64,000 bases of DNA from Planctomycetaceae bacterium (GTDB taxonomy: Bacteria; Planctomycetota; Planctomycetia; Pirellulales; Pirellulaceae), in contig JACKHN010000030.1 of the NCBI GenBank assembly GCA_020638975.1, positions 12,202 through 76,201 on the forward strand, given 5' to 3'. How positions within the stretch are numbered: position 1 is the first letter of the stretch; every line of letters starts with the position of its first letter. The position numbers were made by a program, and so were the translations under genes. Of the stretch, positions 31,451 to 40,900 are shown in pieces. The notes beneath the pieces were generated by a model, which saw only the letters and a program-made list of their open reading frames with translations, ran no database searches and was not told the DNA's origin.

Positions 31451-32113
31451 ATGATGCGACGTATGTTGATCGCCGTTTGTTTGTTGTCGTCGATCGCGGA
31501 AGTTACAAACGCCCAATCGCCGGGGCACGGTGCCTTCGGTGGTTTCTTTGGCGGTTCCGGTCGTCTCTTAGTGGATATGAAAGAGGTTCGCGAGGAACTT
31601 GGCGTCGACGATCAACAGGCCGAGTTGCTGGACGCCTTGCTGGAAGATCTTGCCGATCAACGCCGAGCCCTTCGTGAGCAGGATGAAGGGCCGCGATCTG
31701 CTGATGAGACGGTGAGGCGACGTGAATTCGAGCTTCGTCTAGAGATGCTCGCAGAGTTTGATAGGCGCAGCGAAGCGTTGATTGCCGTCGTGCTTGAGCC
31801 GAGTCAGGCGAGTCGGTTGTCGGAGTTGTATCTTCAGCGAGATGGCATTCGGGCCTTTGAGCGACCGGAGGTGGCGACCAAACTGGAACTGAGCGATGAA
31901 CAGAAGCAGCGGCTGCAAACTTTGCGAGATTCCTTGGTCGAGAATCGCACGCGACGAAGTTCTTACGAAGAGCAACGACGCCTCCTGCGCGAGAAGGAAT
32001 TGGCGGGACTCCGCGCGGTGCTCAACGAAGAGCAGCAAACGCGGTGGCAGCAGTTGTTGGGTAAACCCTTCGAGTTTCCCGCGTCGACGCAGCGTGGGGC
32101 GAGATCTCGATAA
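31451..32113 (+). CDS. Secreted helical protein, planctomycete type
   Basis: A 220-residue exported protein from the ATG at 31451 (MMRRMLIAVCLLSSIAEVTNAQ, signal peptide). A glycine/phenylalanine-rich patch (GAFGGFFGG) follows the signal. The rest is almost all charged helix, with a repeated pattern around an L-x-L-S-x-E-Q-x-x-x-L core (KLELSDEQKQRLQTLRD and LRAVLNEEQQTRWQQLLG). Such Spy-like helical proteins are common in planctomycetes and of unknown role. It starts just after the protease gene and may be cotranscribed. Confidence 0.65.
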   Translation: MMRRMLIAVCLLSSIAEVTNAQSPGHGAFGGFFGGSGRLLVDMKEVREELGVDDQQAELLDALLEDLADQRRALREQDEGPRSADETVRRREFELRLEMLAEFDRRSEALIAVVLEPSQASRLSELYLQRDGIRAFERPEVATKLELSDEQKQRLQTLRDSLVENRTRRSSYEEQRRLLREKELAGLRAVLNEEQQTRWQQLLGKPFEFPASTQRGARSR

Positions 32114-32179
32114 TCGTCTGCGAAGACGTATCGTCGCTCGCACTTCCCGCTTCCCCGTGGGCAATCTATAATCTCCGCG

Positions 32180-33250
32180 ATGCCCACCGATCAGAAATCC
32201 AACGATTCGACGCCTGTCGTGCAGATCCAAGGCCTGACCAAAAGCTATCGGGTCTATCAGAAGAAAGAAGGCTTGGCAGCCTCCCTGCGCGGATTGTTTC
32301 ATCGCGAATACCGCGAAGTCAAAGCCGTCCGAGGAATCGACCTGGCCGTGAAACAAGGTGAGTTTGTCGCCTTTCTCGGCCCCAATGGCGCAGGCAAAAC
32401 GACGACGTTAAAGCTGCTCTCGGGAGTGATCAATCCCACCAGCGGCGAAGCGAAGGTCATGGGCTATGTGCCGTGGAAACGCGAGAACGCGTATCGCCGC
32501 CGATTCGCCTTGGTGATGGGGCAGAAGAATCAACTTTGGTGGGATTTGCCGGCACAAGAGTCGTTCCGCTTGCATCAGCAAATCTACCGCATCGATAACG
32601 TGAGCTTCGAGCGTACGCGCGACGAACTGACGGAATTGCTAGAGATCCGCGAGTTGCTCAAGCAACCCGTACGTGAACTCTCGCTAGGCGAGCGGATGAA
32701 GATGGAACTGACGGCTGCGTTGCTCCATTCGCCGGACGTGTTATTCCTCGACGAACCAACGATCGGACTGGACGTTGTTGCACAGCACAACATCCAGCAA
32801 TTCCTGAAGCACTACCAAGCCGAACGGCATATCACGATTCTCCTGACCAGCCACTACATGAAGGACGTCGCCGCGTTGTGCAAGCGTGTCGTGATTATTG
32901 CTCAGGGGCGGATTGAATACGATGGATCGCTGAGCGGGATTATTGACAGCTTCAGCGGGCACAAAATCGTGACGCTTCAATTCGCCGAAGACGACGCGAT
33001 GAAGGAGCTCGAACGCTTTGGGCAAGTGCTTGAAACCGTCCCTCCTAGAGTCAAGTTGCGGATTCCACGCGCGGACGTTCCTAGAACGCTGGCTGCGATT
33101 CTCTCGCAGCATGTGATTGAAGATGTCGTCGTTGAAGATCCACCGCTGGAAGAAGTAATCGCCGACGCCTTTGCCCGAGCCCGGAGCGACCAAGATGAGC
33201 GCGATGGTGCTGCCGAAGATCAAGTCGCCGAAGCGGAGTTGCCCTCGTAG
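32180..33250 (+). CDS. ABC-2 type exporter, ATP-binding subunit
   Basis: A 356-residue ATPase. It has GPNGAGKTTTLKLLSG (Walker A), the Q-loop MGQKNQLWWDLPA, LSLGERMKMELTAALL (signature) and VLFLDEPTIGLDV (Walker B). The MGQK...LWWDLPA variant and the long N-terminal insertion (YQKKEGLAASLRGLFHREYREVKAV) are typical of the DUF990-partner ATPases of ABC-2 exporters. The C-terminal part ends in an acidic tail (ARSDQDERDGAAEDQ). The permease gene begins on the very next base. Cargo is unknown. Confidence 0.93.
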   Translation: MPTDQKSNDSTPVVQIQGLTKSYRVYQKKEGLAASLRGLFHREYREVKAVRGIDLAVKQGEFVAFLGPNGAGKTTTLKLLSGVINPTSGEAKVMGYVPWKRENAYRRRFALVMGQKNQLWWDLPAQESFRLHQQIYRIDNVSFERTRDELTELLEIRELLKQPVRELSLGERMKMELTAALLHSPDVLFLDEPTIGLDVVAQHNIQQFLKHYQAERHITILLTSHYMKDVAALCKRVVIIAQGRIEYDGSLSGIIDSFSGHKIVTLQFAEDDAMKELERFGQVLETVPPRVKLRIPRADVPRTLAAILSQHVIEDVVVEDPPLEEVIADAFARARSDQDERDGAAEDQVAEAELPS

Positions 33251-34083
33251 ATGTACGCACGCGCCGCAACGTGGTGGACGATACTTCGTATCTGCTTGGA
33301 AGAGCGGTTAGTGTATCGAGGCGACTTTGCGCTCGGCACGCTGATGCGTTTTTTGCCGATCGTCACACAGATCTTCCTGTGGCACGCTGTCTTTCAGGCG
33401 AGTGGCCGCACGGAACTGGCGGGCTACGCGGAACCGCATGTTGTGGCGTATTATCTGCTGACGATGCTCAGCCGTGCCTTCTCGAGCATGCCCGGATTGG
33501 CTTCAGGAATCACACAACAGATTCGTGAGGGCGAAGTCAAAAAATTTCTGATCCAGCCCGTCGACATGCTGGGCTTTCTGCTGCTGGGACGCATTGCTCA
33601 CAAAGTTGCCTATTACTCCGTGGCCTTTCTGCCATTTGCCCTCGTCTTCTTTCTGTGTCGAGGCTACTTTGCCGACTTGCCTCCGGAGGCTGCGACGCAT
33701 TCCATTACGACGTTTGCGGCATTCCTCGCCACTTTGGTGATGGGCTTTGTACTCGGCTACTTCCTAGAGGCGTCACTTGGACTAGTTGGCTTTTGGTGGT
33801 TAGAAGTTCGCTCGTTGCTCTTCGTCTACATGCTGTTGAGCTTCTTTCTGTCGGGACACATGTTCCCGCTGGACATGCTTCCTGAACCCTGGCGATCGAT
33901 CGTGAACGTACTTCCGCTTCAGTATCTCGCCTACTTCCCGGCAGCAGTCTTCCTGGGAAAGATCACCGGGCCGGAGTTATTGCAGGGACTGTGTGTCGAG
34001 TTTTCCTGGATGTTGTTTTTGTTATCACGGCTCGCGTGATGTTGTATCGCGGCTTTAAGCGATACAGCGGATTCAGTGGATAG
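33251..34083 (+). pseudogene. ABC-2 (DUF990-type) permease with a frameshift near its 3' end
   Basis: The ATG follows the ATPase stop directly. About 255 residues with six hydrophobic segments (for example FLPIVTQIFLWHAVFQ, LLGRIAHKVAYYSVAFLPFA, SLLFVYMLLSFFLSGHMFPL) match the ABC2_membrane_6 type. In the first frame the protein ends abruptly at 34039 (WMLFLLSRLA). One frame over, the sequence continues ITARVMLYRGFKRYSGFSG to a TAG at 34081-34083, the usual end of the family (basic, ...RRGLKRYSG...). One extra base in the T5 run at 34016-34020 would restore it. Most such exporters have two permease genes; the second was not seen. Confidence 0.82.
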
Positions 34084-34092
34084 GAATCGGGG

Positions 34093-34147
34093 ACACTAAT
34101 CTGCGCGCGATCTCCGCTAATCAGTGTTGATCAGCGGAGATTAGTGT
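34093..34147. repeat. Intergenic palindrome with alternative pairings
   Basis: ACACTAATCT (34093-34102) pairs with AGATTAGTGT (34138-34147), and ATCTCCGCT (34110-34118) pairs with AGCGGAGAT (34133-34141). Lies between the convergent permease and amidohydrolase genes and may end both. No T-run. Confidence 0.65.
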
Positions 34148-34200
34148 TCGATTAACTCCTTCCGATGACACAAGCTGTCGCCACCATTCATGGCAGGGTA

Positions 34201-35164
34201 TTAACCGACCGAGAAGTAGACGTTCTCCGCCGTCTTGCGTAACAACCACTCGCGATCATCCGCTGTGAAATCCATGCGATCGCGTATCAATGCGATCGAC
34301 GCCTCGTACGTGTTCCCTTCACCGACTAACTGATAGGGAGAATCGCTGGCCCACATCAATCGCTTCGGCCCGAACGTGTCGTAGAGGCGACGAATCATCG
34401 GACGCAGATCGTCATAGGGAGCACGTTTCTTGCCGAGTGCGTAATAGGCTGAGACCTTCACGAACGTGTGCTTATGGCGAGCCAGCGAGCAGAGGTTCTT
34501 TAAGTCATCCTCGCGAATCTCGCCGTCAACGCCGATCCTCGCAAAGTGGTCGATGACGACCTTCGTGTCGGGGAATTGCACACACATCTTTTTCGACTTC
34601 GGGAAGGTTGGCCGGATTGATCAGACAGCACATCGCTTGCCCTGTCTCGGCCGCGGTCTTCCACATCAGCTTCATGCCCGCGTTGTTCAACCAATGATCG
34701 TCCTGTCTCACACTGGGCGTGATGCGAAACCCTGTCACCTGTTGTTGAAGGAGTTCCTTCATCTTGGTGTCAGCATGCGGCTTCGAATCGTCAATCATCC
34801 CCACGACTTTGAACACGCCGGGATGTTGCTTGGCGGCGTCGGTCATGTACTTGTTGTCAAAGCGGTAGAAGCCGTTGTGGGCGATCAAAACGACTTTGCC
34901 CACTTCCGCCTTGTTCGCAGTGGCCAAAAGTTCTTCCGTCGTGAAGCTGGGTGGATCCAGATCGGCGAGCGTCGCGCCCAGTGTGAGTGGATAGTTTTCG
35001 ATATCTCGGGTCCAAATGTGCGAGTGGGCATCGACGTATTTGTTCTTTGAATCCCCAGCCGGGGCGTTCGTTCCGATCGTGCTCGTCGCGACCAAAGCCG
35101 CGCCGGCAACCGTAGCGCTTAGGACTTCGCGACGTGAGATCTTCGACTCTTGGGCTCGTAACAT
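34201..35164 (-). pseudogene. Amidohydrolase-2 family metal-dependent hydrolase with a frameshift
   Basis: An exported TIM-barrel hydrolase split in two frames. The N-terminal part starts with a twin-arginine-like signal (SRREVLSATVAGAALVATS), then VDAHSHIWTRDIENYPL with the H-x-H metal pair. The C-terminal part has KVVIDHFARIG (His ligand) and KRLMWASDSPYQLVGEG (Asp ligand), ending FSVG. The frames meet at the T5 run 34589-34593 (A5 on the coding strand): with A4 the text reads EVEKMCVQFPDTK through both halves. All metal ligands are present, so this could be a sequencing error rather than decay. The substrate is unknown. Confidence 0.85.
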
Positions 35165-35299
35165 GTTCGACTCCTGAGTTCGCCCATTTAACCAGTAGCC
35201 GACGGCATCGTTGGCACTAGAATCATTGCCGCCAGCGGCTACCGTTTAAACGAGGAACTTGTTTGCGGATGATTTATAAGCTCGGTTGCTCCGATCGAT

Positions 35300-36250
35300 C
35301 TACTCAGGATACTGAGCCGCCAACTCGCGGAGCACGGGTTGAAGCTGTTGGTCCATCTCGCCCGCTTCCTTCCACCAAGTGAACACCAGAGGGCGAAATT
35401 GTTTGTTGGCTTGCCCCTTCTCGCGGGCCGCGTAGTAAGCCCCTTTCATCACCATTGTCAGCGGTGCTTCGCGGGGCAGGATGCGTTCAGCGAGCGATGC
35501 GGCTAGTCCGAGTGGAAGCTTCGTAAACTGAAAACCGCGAGTCTCGTCAGCCACCGTCAGCATCACGATCTGGCTTTGGTTCCCTAATGACGATCGTCGT
35601 GCTGTTGCCGACATTCAACTCCGTATTTGCTTCAATGGTCTTGAGCGATTCGTCAATCGCGGCTTGATATTCCTTGGCGAAGGCCTCAATTGTCCGAGCG
35701 TCTTTGAGCCGATCGGCGCGAGCCGTGAGCGCGGCCATTGCATTCGGATCCAGCGGAGCATCCCATGGCATCTTGTCGCAAGCTGTAGTCGTCATTGATG
35801 GCTGTGATCAAATCCTGAACATCCCGGACACTGGCAGCTTCGGTCCACCACGATTTGACCTGCTCCAGCTCTTTGTCGCTGATCCGCGGATTAACGGCAG
35901 CGAAAGCCGCTTTCATCGCAATCGTCTCAGGCTGAGTCTTGTCCAATGCGACATTTCCGCAAGCGACGCGTGAGACCAACAGGCAGTTAGGTAATTCGTT
36001 CTCAAATTAGGTTACGACATCCTAAAGATCAAACTTATCGGGCTCGACTCGACGATGTTGATGACCAGATCATCGTCCAGGCTGATTTGCTTCGCCACTT
36101 TTGCAAACGACCTAGGGTGGATGAATTGCAGCGCGGAAGCGGCTAACGTAGTCGCTCAACAGTTGCAAGCGACGGATCTTCGTCTTGTGTTCGTCCGACT
36201 TAGCAATTGAGAGCGCTTCGCAATTTCGCGATCCGACACCGGGAAGTTCA
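35300..36250 (-). pseudogene. Fragmented planctomycete protein, at least four frame changes
   Basis: Pieces of one coherent protein lie in different frames. From right to left on the minus strand: SIAKSDEHKTKIRRLQLLSDYVSRF (36130-36210), SFAKVAKQISLDDDLVINIVESSPISLIFRMS (36010-36110), ENELPNCLLVSRVACGNVALDKTQPETIAMKAAFAAV (35810-36003), CDKMPWDAPLDPNAMAAL (35590-35790) and SQIVMLTVADETRGFQFTK to a stop at 35300. The DDLVINIVESSPISLIFRM segment resembles a domain I have seen in planctomycete proteins of unknown function. It may be the C-terminal half of the gene at 36315-37535, the stop between them being one more lesion. Confidence 0.6.
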
Positions 36251-36314
36251 ATTCGCCGATCGCCGCGCGAGCAGTGGTGAGTGACTGGGCGGAAGCGAGC
36301 GCAGTTCACACGAC

Positions 36315-37535
36315 TTAGCGTCGGCTCGGGCGTTGTTTCAGAGTGCCTGGAGGCGGCGTCATCTCTGGCATCGGTTCCGTCATGACGCAGGCACATCTGG
36401 CTGCATGCTCGGAGTCTCGAACTCCGGGGACGAGGGAGCAGGCGTCGGCGGTGTGTAGTTTTGTGGTTGAGGCCGTTCTGACTCGGGGATTTCATCCAGT
36501 CGCCGCGGCATGGTCGATGCGACACCGCCACCACCTGGCACGGTCGGAGGCGGAGAGACGGATGCCACAACAGGCTCGGGTTCTGATTGTGATCCTCCAA
36601 GATAAAAGCCGACTCCCACCACGACGATGATTAAACCACCAACACTGCCCCGAGTAGAATGGGACCCAGCATTCCACCTGCGCTCGCCTGGGCGCGAGCG
36701 GTCGCCGAGCGTTTCCGTTTCAGTGTCGGCACATCTTCCACGGCCTCGGACTGACCGACTGGCATCGGTTGGCCTGCGAGCATTGGACTAGCGACGGGAG
36801 CCGCTTGCATGGGCATGGGCGCGGCAACCGGTACCGCCATCGGCTGCATCGGGGCCATTGGCGACGGTGAGACAGGAATCGCTTGGGCGACAGGCGCCGC
36901 TTGCGGAACCGGTGCTATGGGGGTTGGCATCGCCTGCGGAATCGTTGGAGCTATCGGAGCCATCAGCGCTTACGTTCGCGATGGGTGCCATTGGGTTCGG
37001 TGCGACGGTTGTTGCCGGTTGCAGGTAGGGTACCGCCTGCGGAACGGGAACTCCAGGAACTGGCTGAGCGATCTGCGGACTGAGTGGCTGAGAACTCGTG
37101 GCGATCGGTGCCACCGGCGCGACTGGTGCCATTGGGTCGAAGGCACTGTGTGCAACAGGCTGCATAGCGACAGGTTGAGAACACCTTGTCCTGGTGGCAG
37201 TAGGTTCGGATTCACCGCGCGGCTGCTTGTGCGGTTGGTGTCTTTCGCTGTCGGTTGTAGCTGTCCCGTTGTGCGGGATCGGTCAATGTCTTCTTCGCGT
37301 CGGTGATCTGGTCCAGCAGTTGTGCCCATGCCGCCGCGTTGGCTCCCGGCTTACAAGCACGTACGCGCGTCATGGCTCGATCCGCTGCGCTGGCGATGGC
37401 CGCTGCATCGGTCACCGATTCGTCGATACCCAGCAGTTCGTAGTGGTTCGGCGAAATCAACGTGTCAGCAAGTCCGAGCCATTCAGCATAGGGATTGAAG
37501 TTGTCGGGCACGGCTATCAGCTCGCTTCTGCTCAA
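36315..37535 (-). pseudogene. J-domain-like, proline/methionine/alanine-rich membrane protein, several frame changes
   Basis: Starts at 37535 with FNPYAEWLGLADTLISPNHYELLGID, similar to the short J-domain-like start of planctomycete proteins (NHYELLGI, then LLDQITDAKKTLTDPAQRDSY). A long low-complexity stretch of proline, alanine and methionine follows (PVAHSAFDPMAPVAPVAPIA, then PTPIAPVPQAAPVAQAIPV). A membrane segment (GGMLGPILLGAVLVV and VVVGVGFYLGG across a frame change) ends the linker, and a proline-rich tail (NYTPPTPAPSSPEFETPS, then MTEPMPEMTPPPGTLKQRP) runs to a stop at 36315. Frame changes fall near 37210, 37165, 36960, 36625 and 36385. Low complexity may have favoured errors. Confidence 0.65.
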
Positions 37536-37971
37536 GGACGGTTCCGGCTTGGCAGTCCCAGCGATCCGCTCGATATCGGGGGACTTTCAAACCATATATC
37601 TTAGACACAAGTGTCTAAGTAGACAACCCTTACGCTAATGCGACAGGTTCGCTTGCTAACTCATCGCTATTTGGAAGTCTCGACCTCAAGGATGGTCAAT
37701 CGTGCGGAAATATCTATCATTTCGAGACTTCGCCTCAAAGTATTGATGTCGCCTGCGATTCAGCGGGTCGGCTCTAGTATATTTTGAATCTAACCGGTGA
37801 AAATGTGGAAACAGGACGACGGCGGAGAACTCGCACCACGGCACGCCCGTCTCACCTATCAGACGAGGCTGGTCGGATCGCGGTTTCGCCACATCGGCCT
37901 TTGTCGACGATAGAGGCGGGACGACCTTAATACTTGCCGCAGGCTAAACACGGAAACGGATTACCCCTACG
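37536..37971. other. Intergenic region upstream of the alpha-2-macroglobulin gene
   Basis: About 436 bases between divergent genes. AGACACAAGTGTCTAAGTAGAC (37602-37623) contains the small palindrome AGACAC...GTGTCT, a candidate operator. Otherwise no gene, strong palindrome or RNA feature was seen. Confidence 0.4.
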
Positions 37972-40900
37972 ATGATGAAACGCTCTTGGAAACTTGCCGC
38001 CATCGCGATGCTGTGTGTTTGGTGTCTTACCAATCTCTGTGGGACTGCTCAGCTTGTGAATCGCAAAACCGTAGAACAACTCTTCCGTGACGGCAACTAT
38101 CAAGAAGCGTACGCTGGTTTGCGTCAACGCTGCCTCGATCCCAAGACCGATGTTCGCGAGGTGGTCAACGACTTGCAACTCGCTGTTCAATCGCTTCAGC
38201 AACTTGGACGCATCAACGAGACTGACGAGCTGATCGAAAGCACAATCACCACTCATCGCGAGAATTGGCGCTGCTGCTGCGGCGGCGGCTCTTCAATACC
38301 AATCAGCGACGCCATTCGGGTTCCTCATCGCTGGCGAATACGAACGAGGCCCTCACCGAGGGGGCGGTAAACAAGTTTACTCTGCCGATCGAGATCGAGT
38401 TCGATCGCTGCAACTGATGGTTGAAGCGATGAAACTTGTCGATCAAGATTCGTCGAATTCGGAAGTCGCGCAGTTCTACTTGAGCTTCTCTGACATGATG
38501 TTGCGAAGTCAGCACGGATCGCAAGCGTGGCGGCTTCAGTCGCTGACGGATCTCAGCGAACTGCCAGACTATGAAGAAGGACACTTCTATCGCAACGATG
38601 CGGGCGGCGCGCCGGTTGATGCCGACGGCAATCCGGTATTTCATCAACAGCCAGCGAGTTGGGAGGCTGCCACCAGCGACGGGCAGCGGTGGCGCTGGTG
38701 TTTGCACATGGCCGTCGAGGCAGATCCGAAATTGAAGAGCGGCGCCGCCTGGCGATTCGCCGACTTCTTGTACCAGCAATTCGGGGTGCAGACCATGCAG
38801 CAGTTCTTCACGCCACGCGCTTTCGAAGACAACGAAGATACTCCGCAGACCTACGCCCTGCACACGCTGCAGGAGAACGAAACGATCGCGAAGCTGGCGA
38901 CAGGCGTGAACCGATTTGAATTGCCGGATGAATTCAACTTCATCAAAACCTTTCAGGATCTGGCGGCTGATCAAGCGGGTGAGAACGGCGAGCAGGCGTT
39001 ACACCGCTTGGCCGAGATTTTTGAGAATCGCCGCCAGTATCCTCGCGCCGCCGAGTATTGGCGCGAGAGTATCCGGCGGTTCGGTGCCGGCCAGAATAAA
39101 TGGAAGCAGGATCGGCTCGATCAGATCGTGAGGAACTGGGGACAGTTCGAAACGGTTTCAACGCAACCGGCTGGTCAGGGCGCGACCGTCGAATTCGCCT
39201 TTCGTAATGCGATGCGAGTTGATTTCGAGGCTCACGAAATCGATGTCGAGAAGATGCTGGCGGACGTAAAGGCACACTTGCAATCGAATCCGCAGCAAAT
39301 TGATAACGATGTCTACAACTTCGAGAACATTGGCTGGCGCATCGTTCAGGAGAATCAAAGAAAGTACGTGAAGCAACGAGTTGCGACTTGGCAAGAGAAG
39401 CTCGAACCTCGCGAGAATCACTTCGACAAACGCATCACGATCGCGACGCCTCTCAAGACTGCTGGCGCGTATCTGGTGACGGCGAAGGTCGATGGTGGCA
39501 ATACCAGCCACATCCTGTTGTGGGTCGCGGATACGGCGATCGTCCAAAAGCAACTCTCCGGCAAGGAGTTTTACTTCGTGGCCGATGCCGTTACTGGCGA
39601 GCCTGTAGCGGGCGCGAATGTCGAGTTCTTCGGCTGGAAGCAAGAGCGGACACAAGACCGCCGCCGATTCAACATCCTCACGACAAACTTCGCCGATCGT
39701 ACGGACGAGGAAGGGCAAGTTGTTCCGGATCAGTTGGATGTCGAAGGCCGTTATCAGTGGCTGGTGATTGCTCGCACAGGCAGCGGACGACTCGCTTACC
39801 TCGGATTTCGAAATGTATGGGCGAATCGTTATTACGACGCTCAATATAACGAAGTAAAGGCATTCGGAATCACCGATCGGCCCGTCTATCGTCCCGGCCA
39901 CGAGATGAAGTTCAAGTTCTGGGTGCGACATGCACAGTATGACAAGGCCGACGTGTCGCAATTCGCCGGTCAAGACTTCAAACTCGAACTTCGCAATCCC
40001 AAGCACGAAGTCGTTCAATCCTGGTCGATGAAGGCCGATCAGTACGGTGGCCTCGAAGGGAATTACGCCGTTCCCAGTGATGCCACGTTGGGGAGCTACT
40101 CGCTAAATGTCGTCGGACATCAGGCGGTGGGGTTCCGCGTGGAAGAGTACAAGAAGCCTGAGTTCGAGGTGACAATCGACGCCCCAGACAAGCCTGTTCA
40201 ACTGGGCGAGAAGATCACGGCCACGATCAATGCCCGTTACTACTTCGGAGCGCCGGTCACTAACGCTACCGTTAAGTACAAAGTTCTAAGGACTAAGCAC
40301 TCCCAAAACTGGTATCCCGTTCGTCCCTGGGATTGGTGTTATGGACCAGGTTACTGGTGGTTCGGCTACGACTACGCATGGTATCCGGGTTGGAGCAGGT
40401 GGGCCGGGTGTGTGCGTCCGATGCCTTGGTGGTGGCATGGCGGATACGATCCTCCGGAAGTCGTCATCGAACGCGAAGTTGAAATTGGCGAAGACGGTAA
40501 GGTAAACGTCGAGATCGATACAGCGTTGGCAAAGGCGATCCATGGAGACTCGGATCACAAGTACAGCATCACCGCCGAAGTTCGCGACGAGTCGCGTCGC
40601 ACCATCGTTGGGCAAGGTGATGTGCTGGTCGCTCGACAGCCGTTCAAGGTGTTTACGTGGGTCGATCGCGGCTACTTCCGCGTTGGCGATACGATCCAAG
40701 CTCGCTTTTTGGCCCAGACGCTCGACAATCGTCCTGTCTCCGGTGAAGGAACTGCGACCTTGTACCAGATTGGCTACGACGCGAACGGCGAGCCAATCGA
40801 AACCGAAGTCCAATCCTGCCCGCTGCGTACCGGCGGCGACGGGCGAGCCGAGTTAAACCTCGATCCAACCGCCAAAGGACAGTATCGGCTCGCGAGCAAG

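Noticed and set aside
36112..36600. A 162-codon minus-strand frame taken as a complete gene
   Set aside because: Only its last part (SIAKSDEHKTKIRRLQLLSD) looks protein-like; the rest overlaps the proline-rich frame of the J-domain-like gene and is a wrong-frame mix.
39158..40018. A 286-codon minus-strand frame within the macroglobulin gene
   Set aside because: Antisense shadow in a long GC-biased coding region; no domain or start signal.
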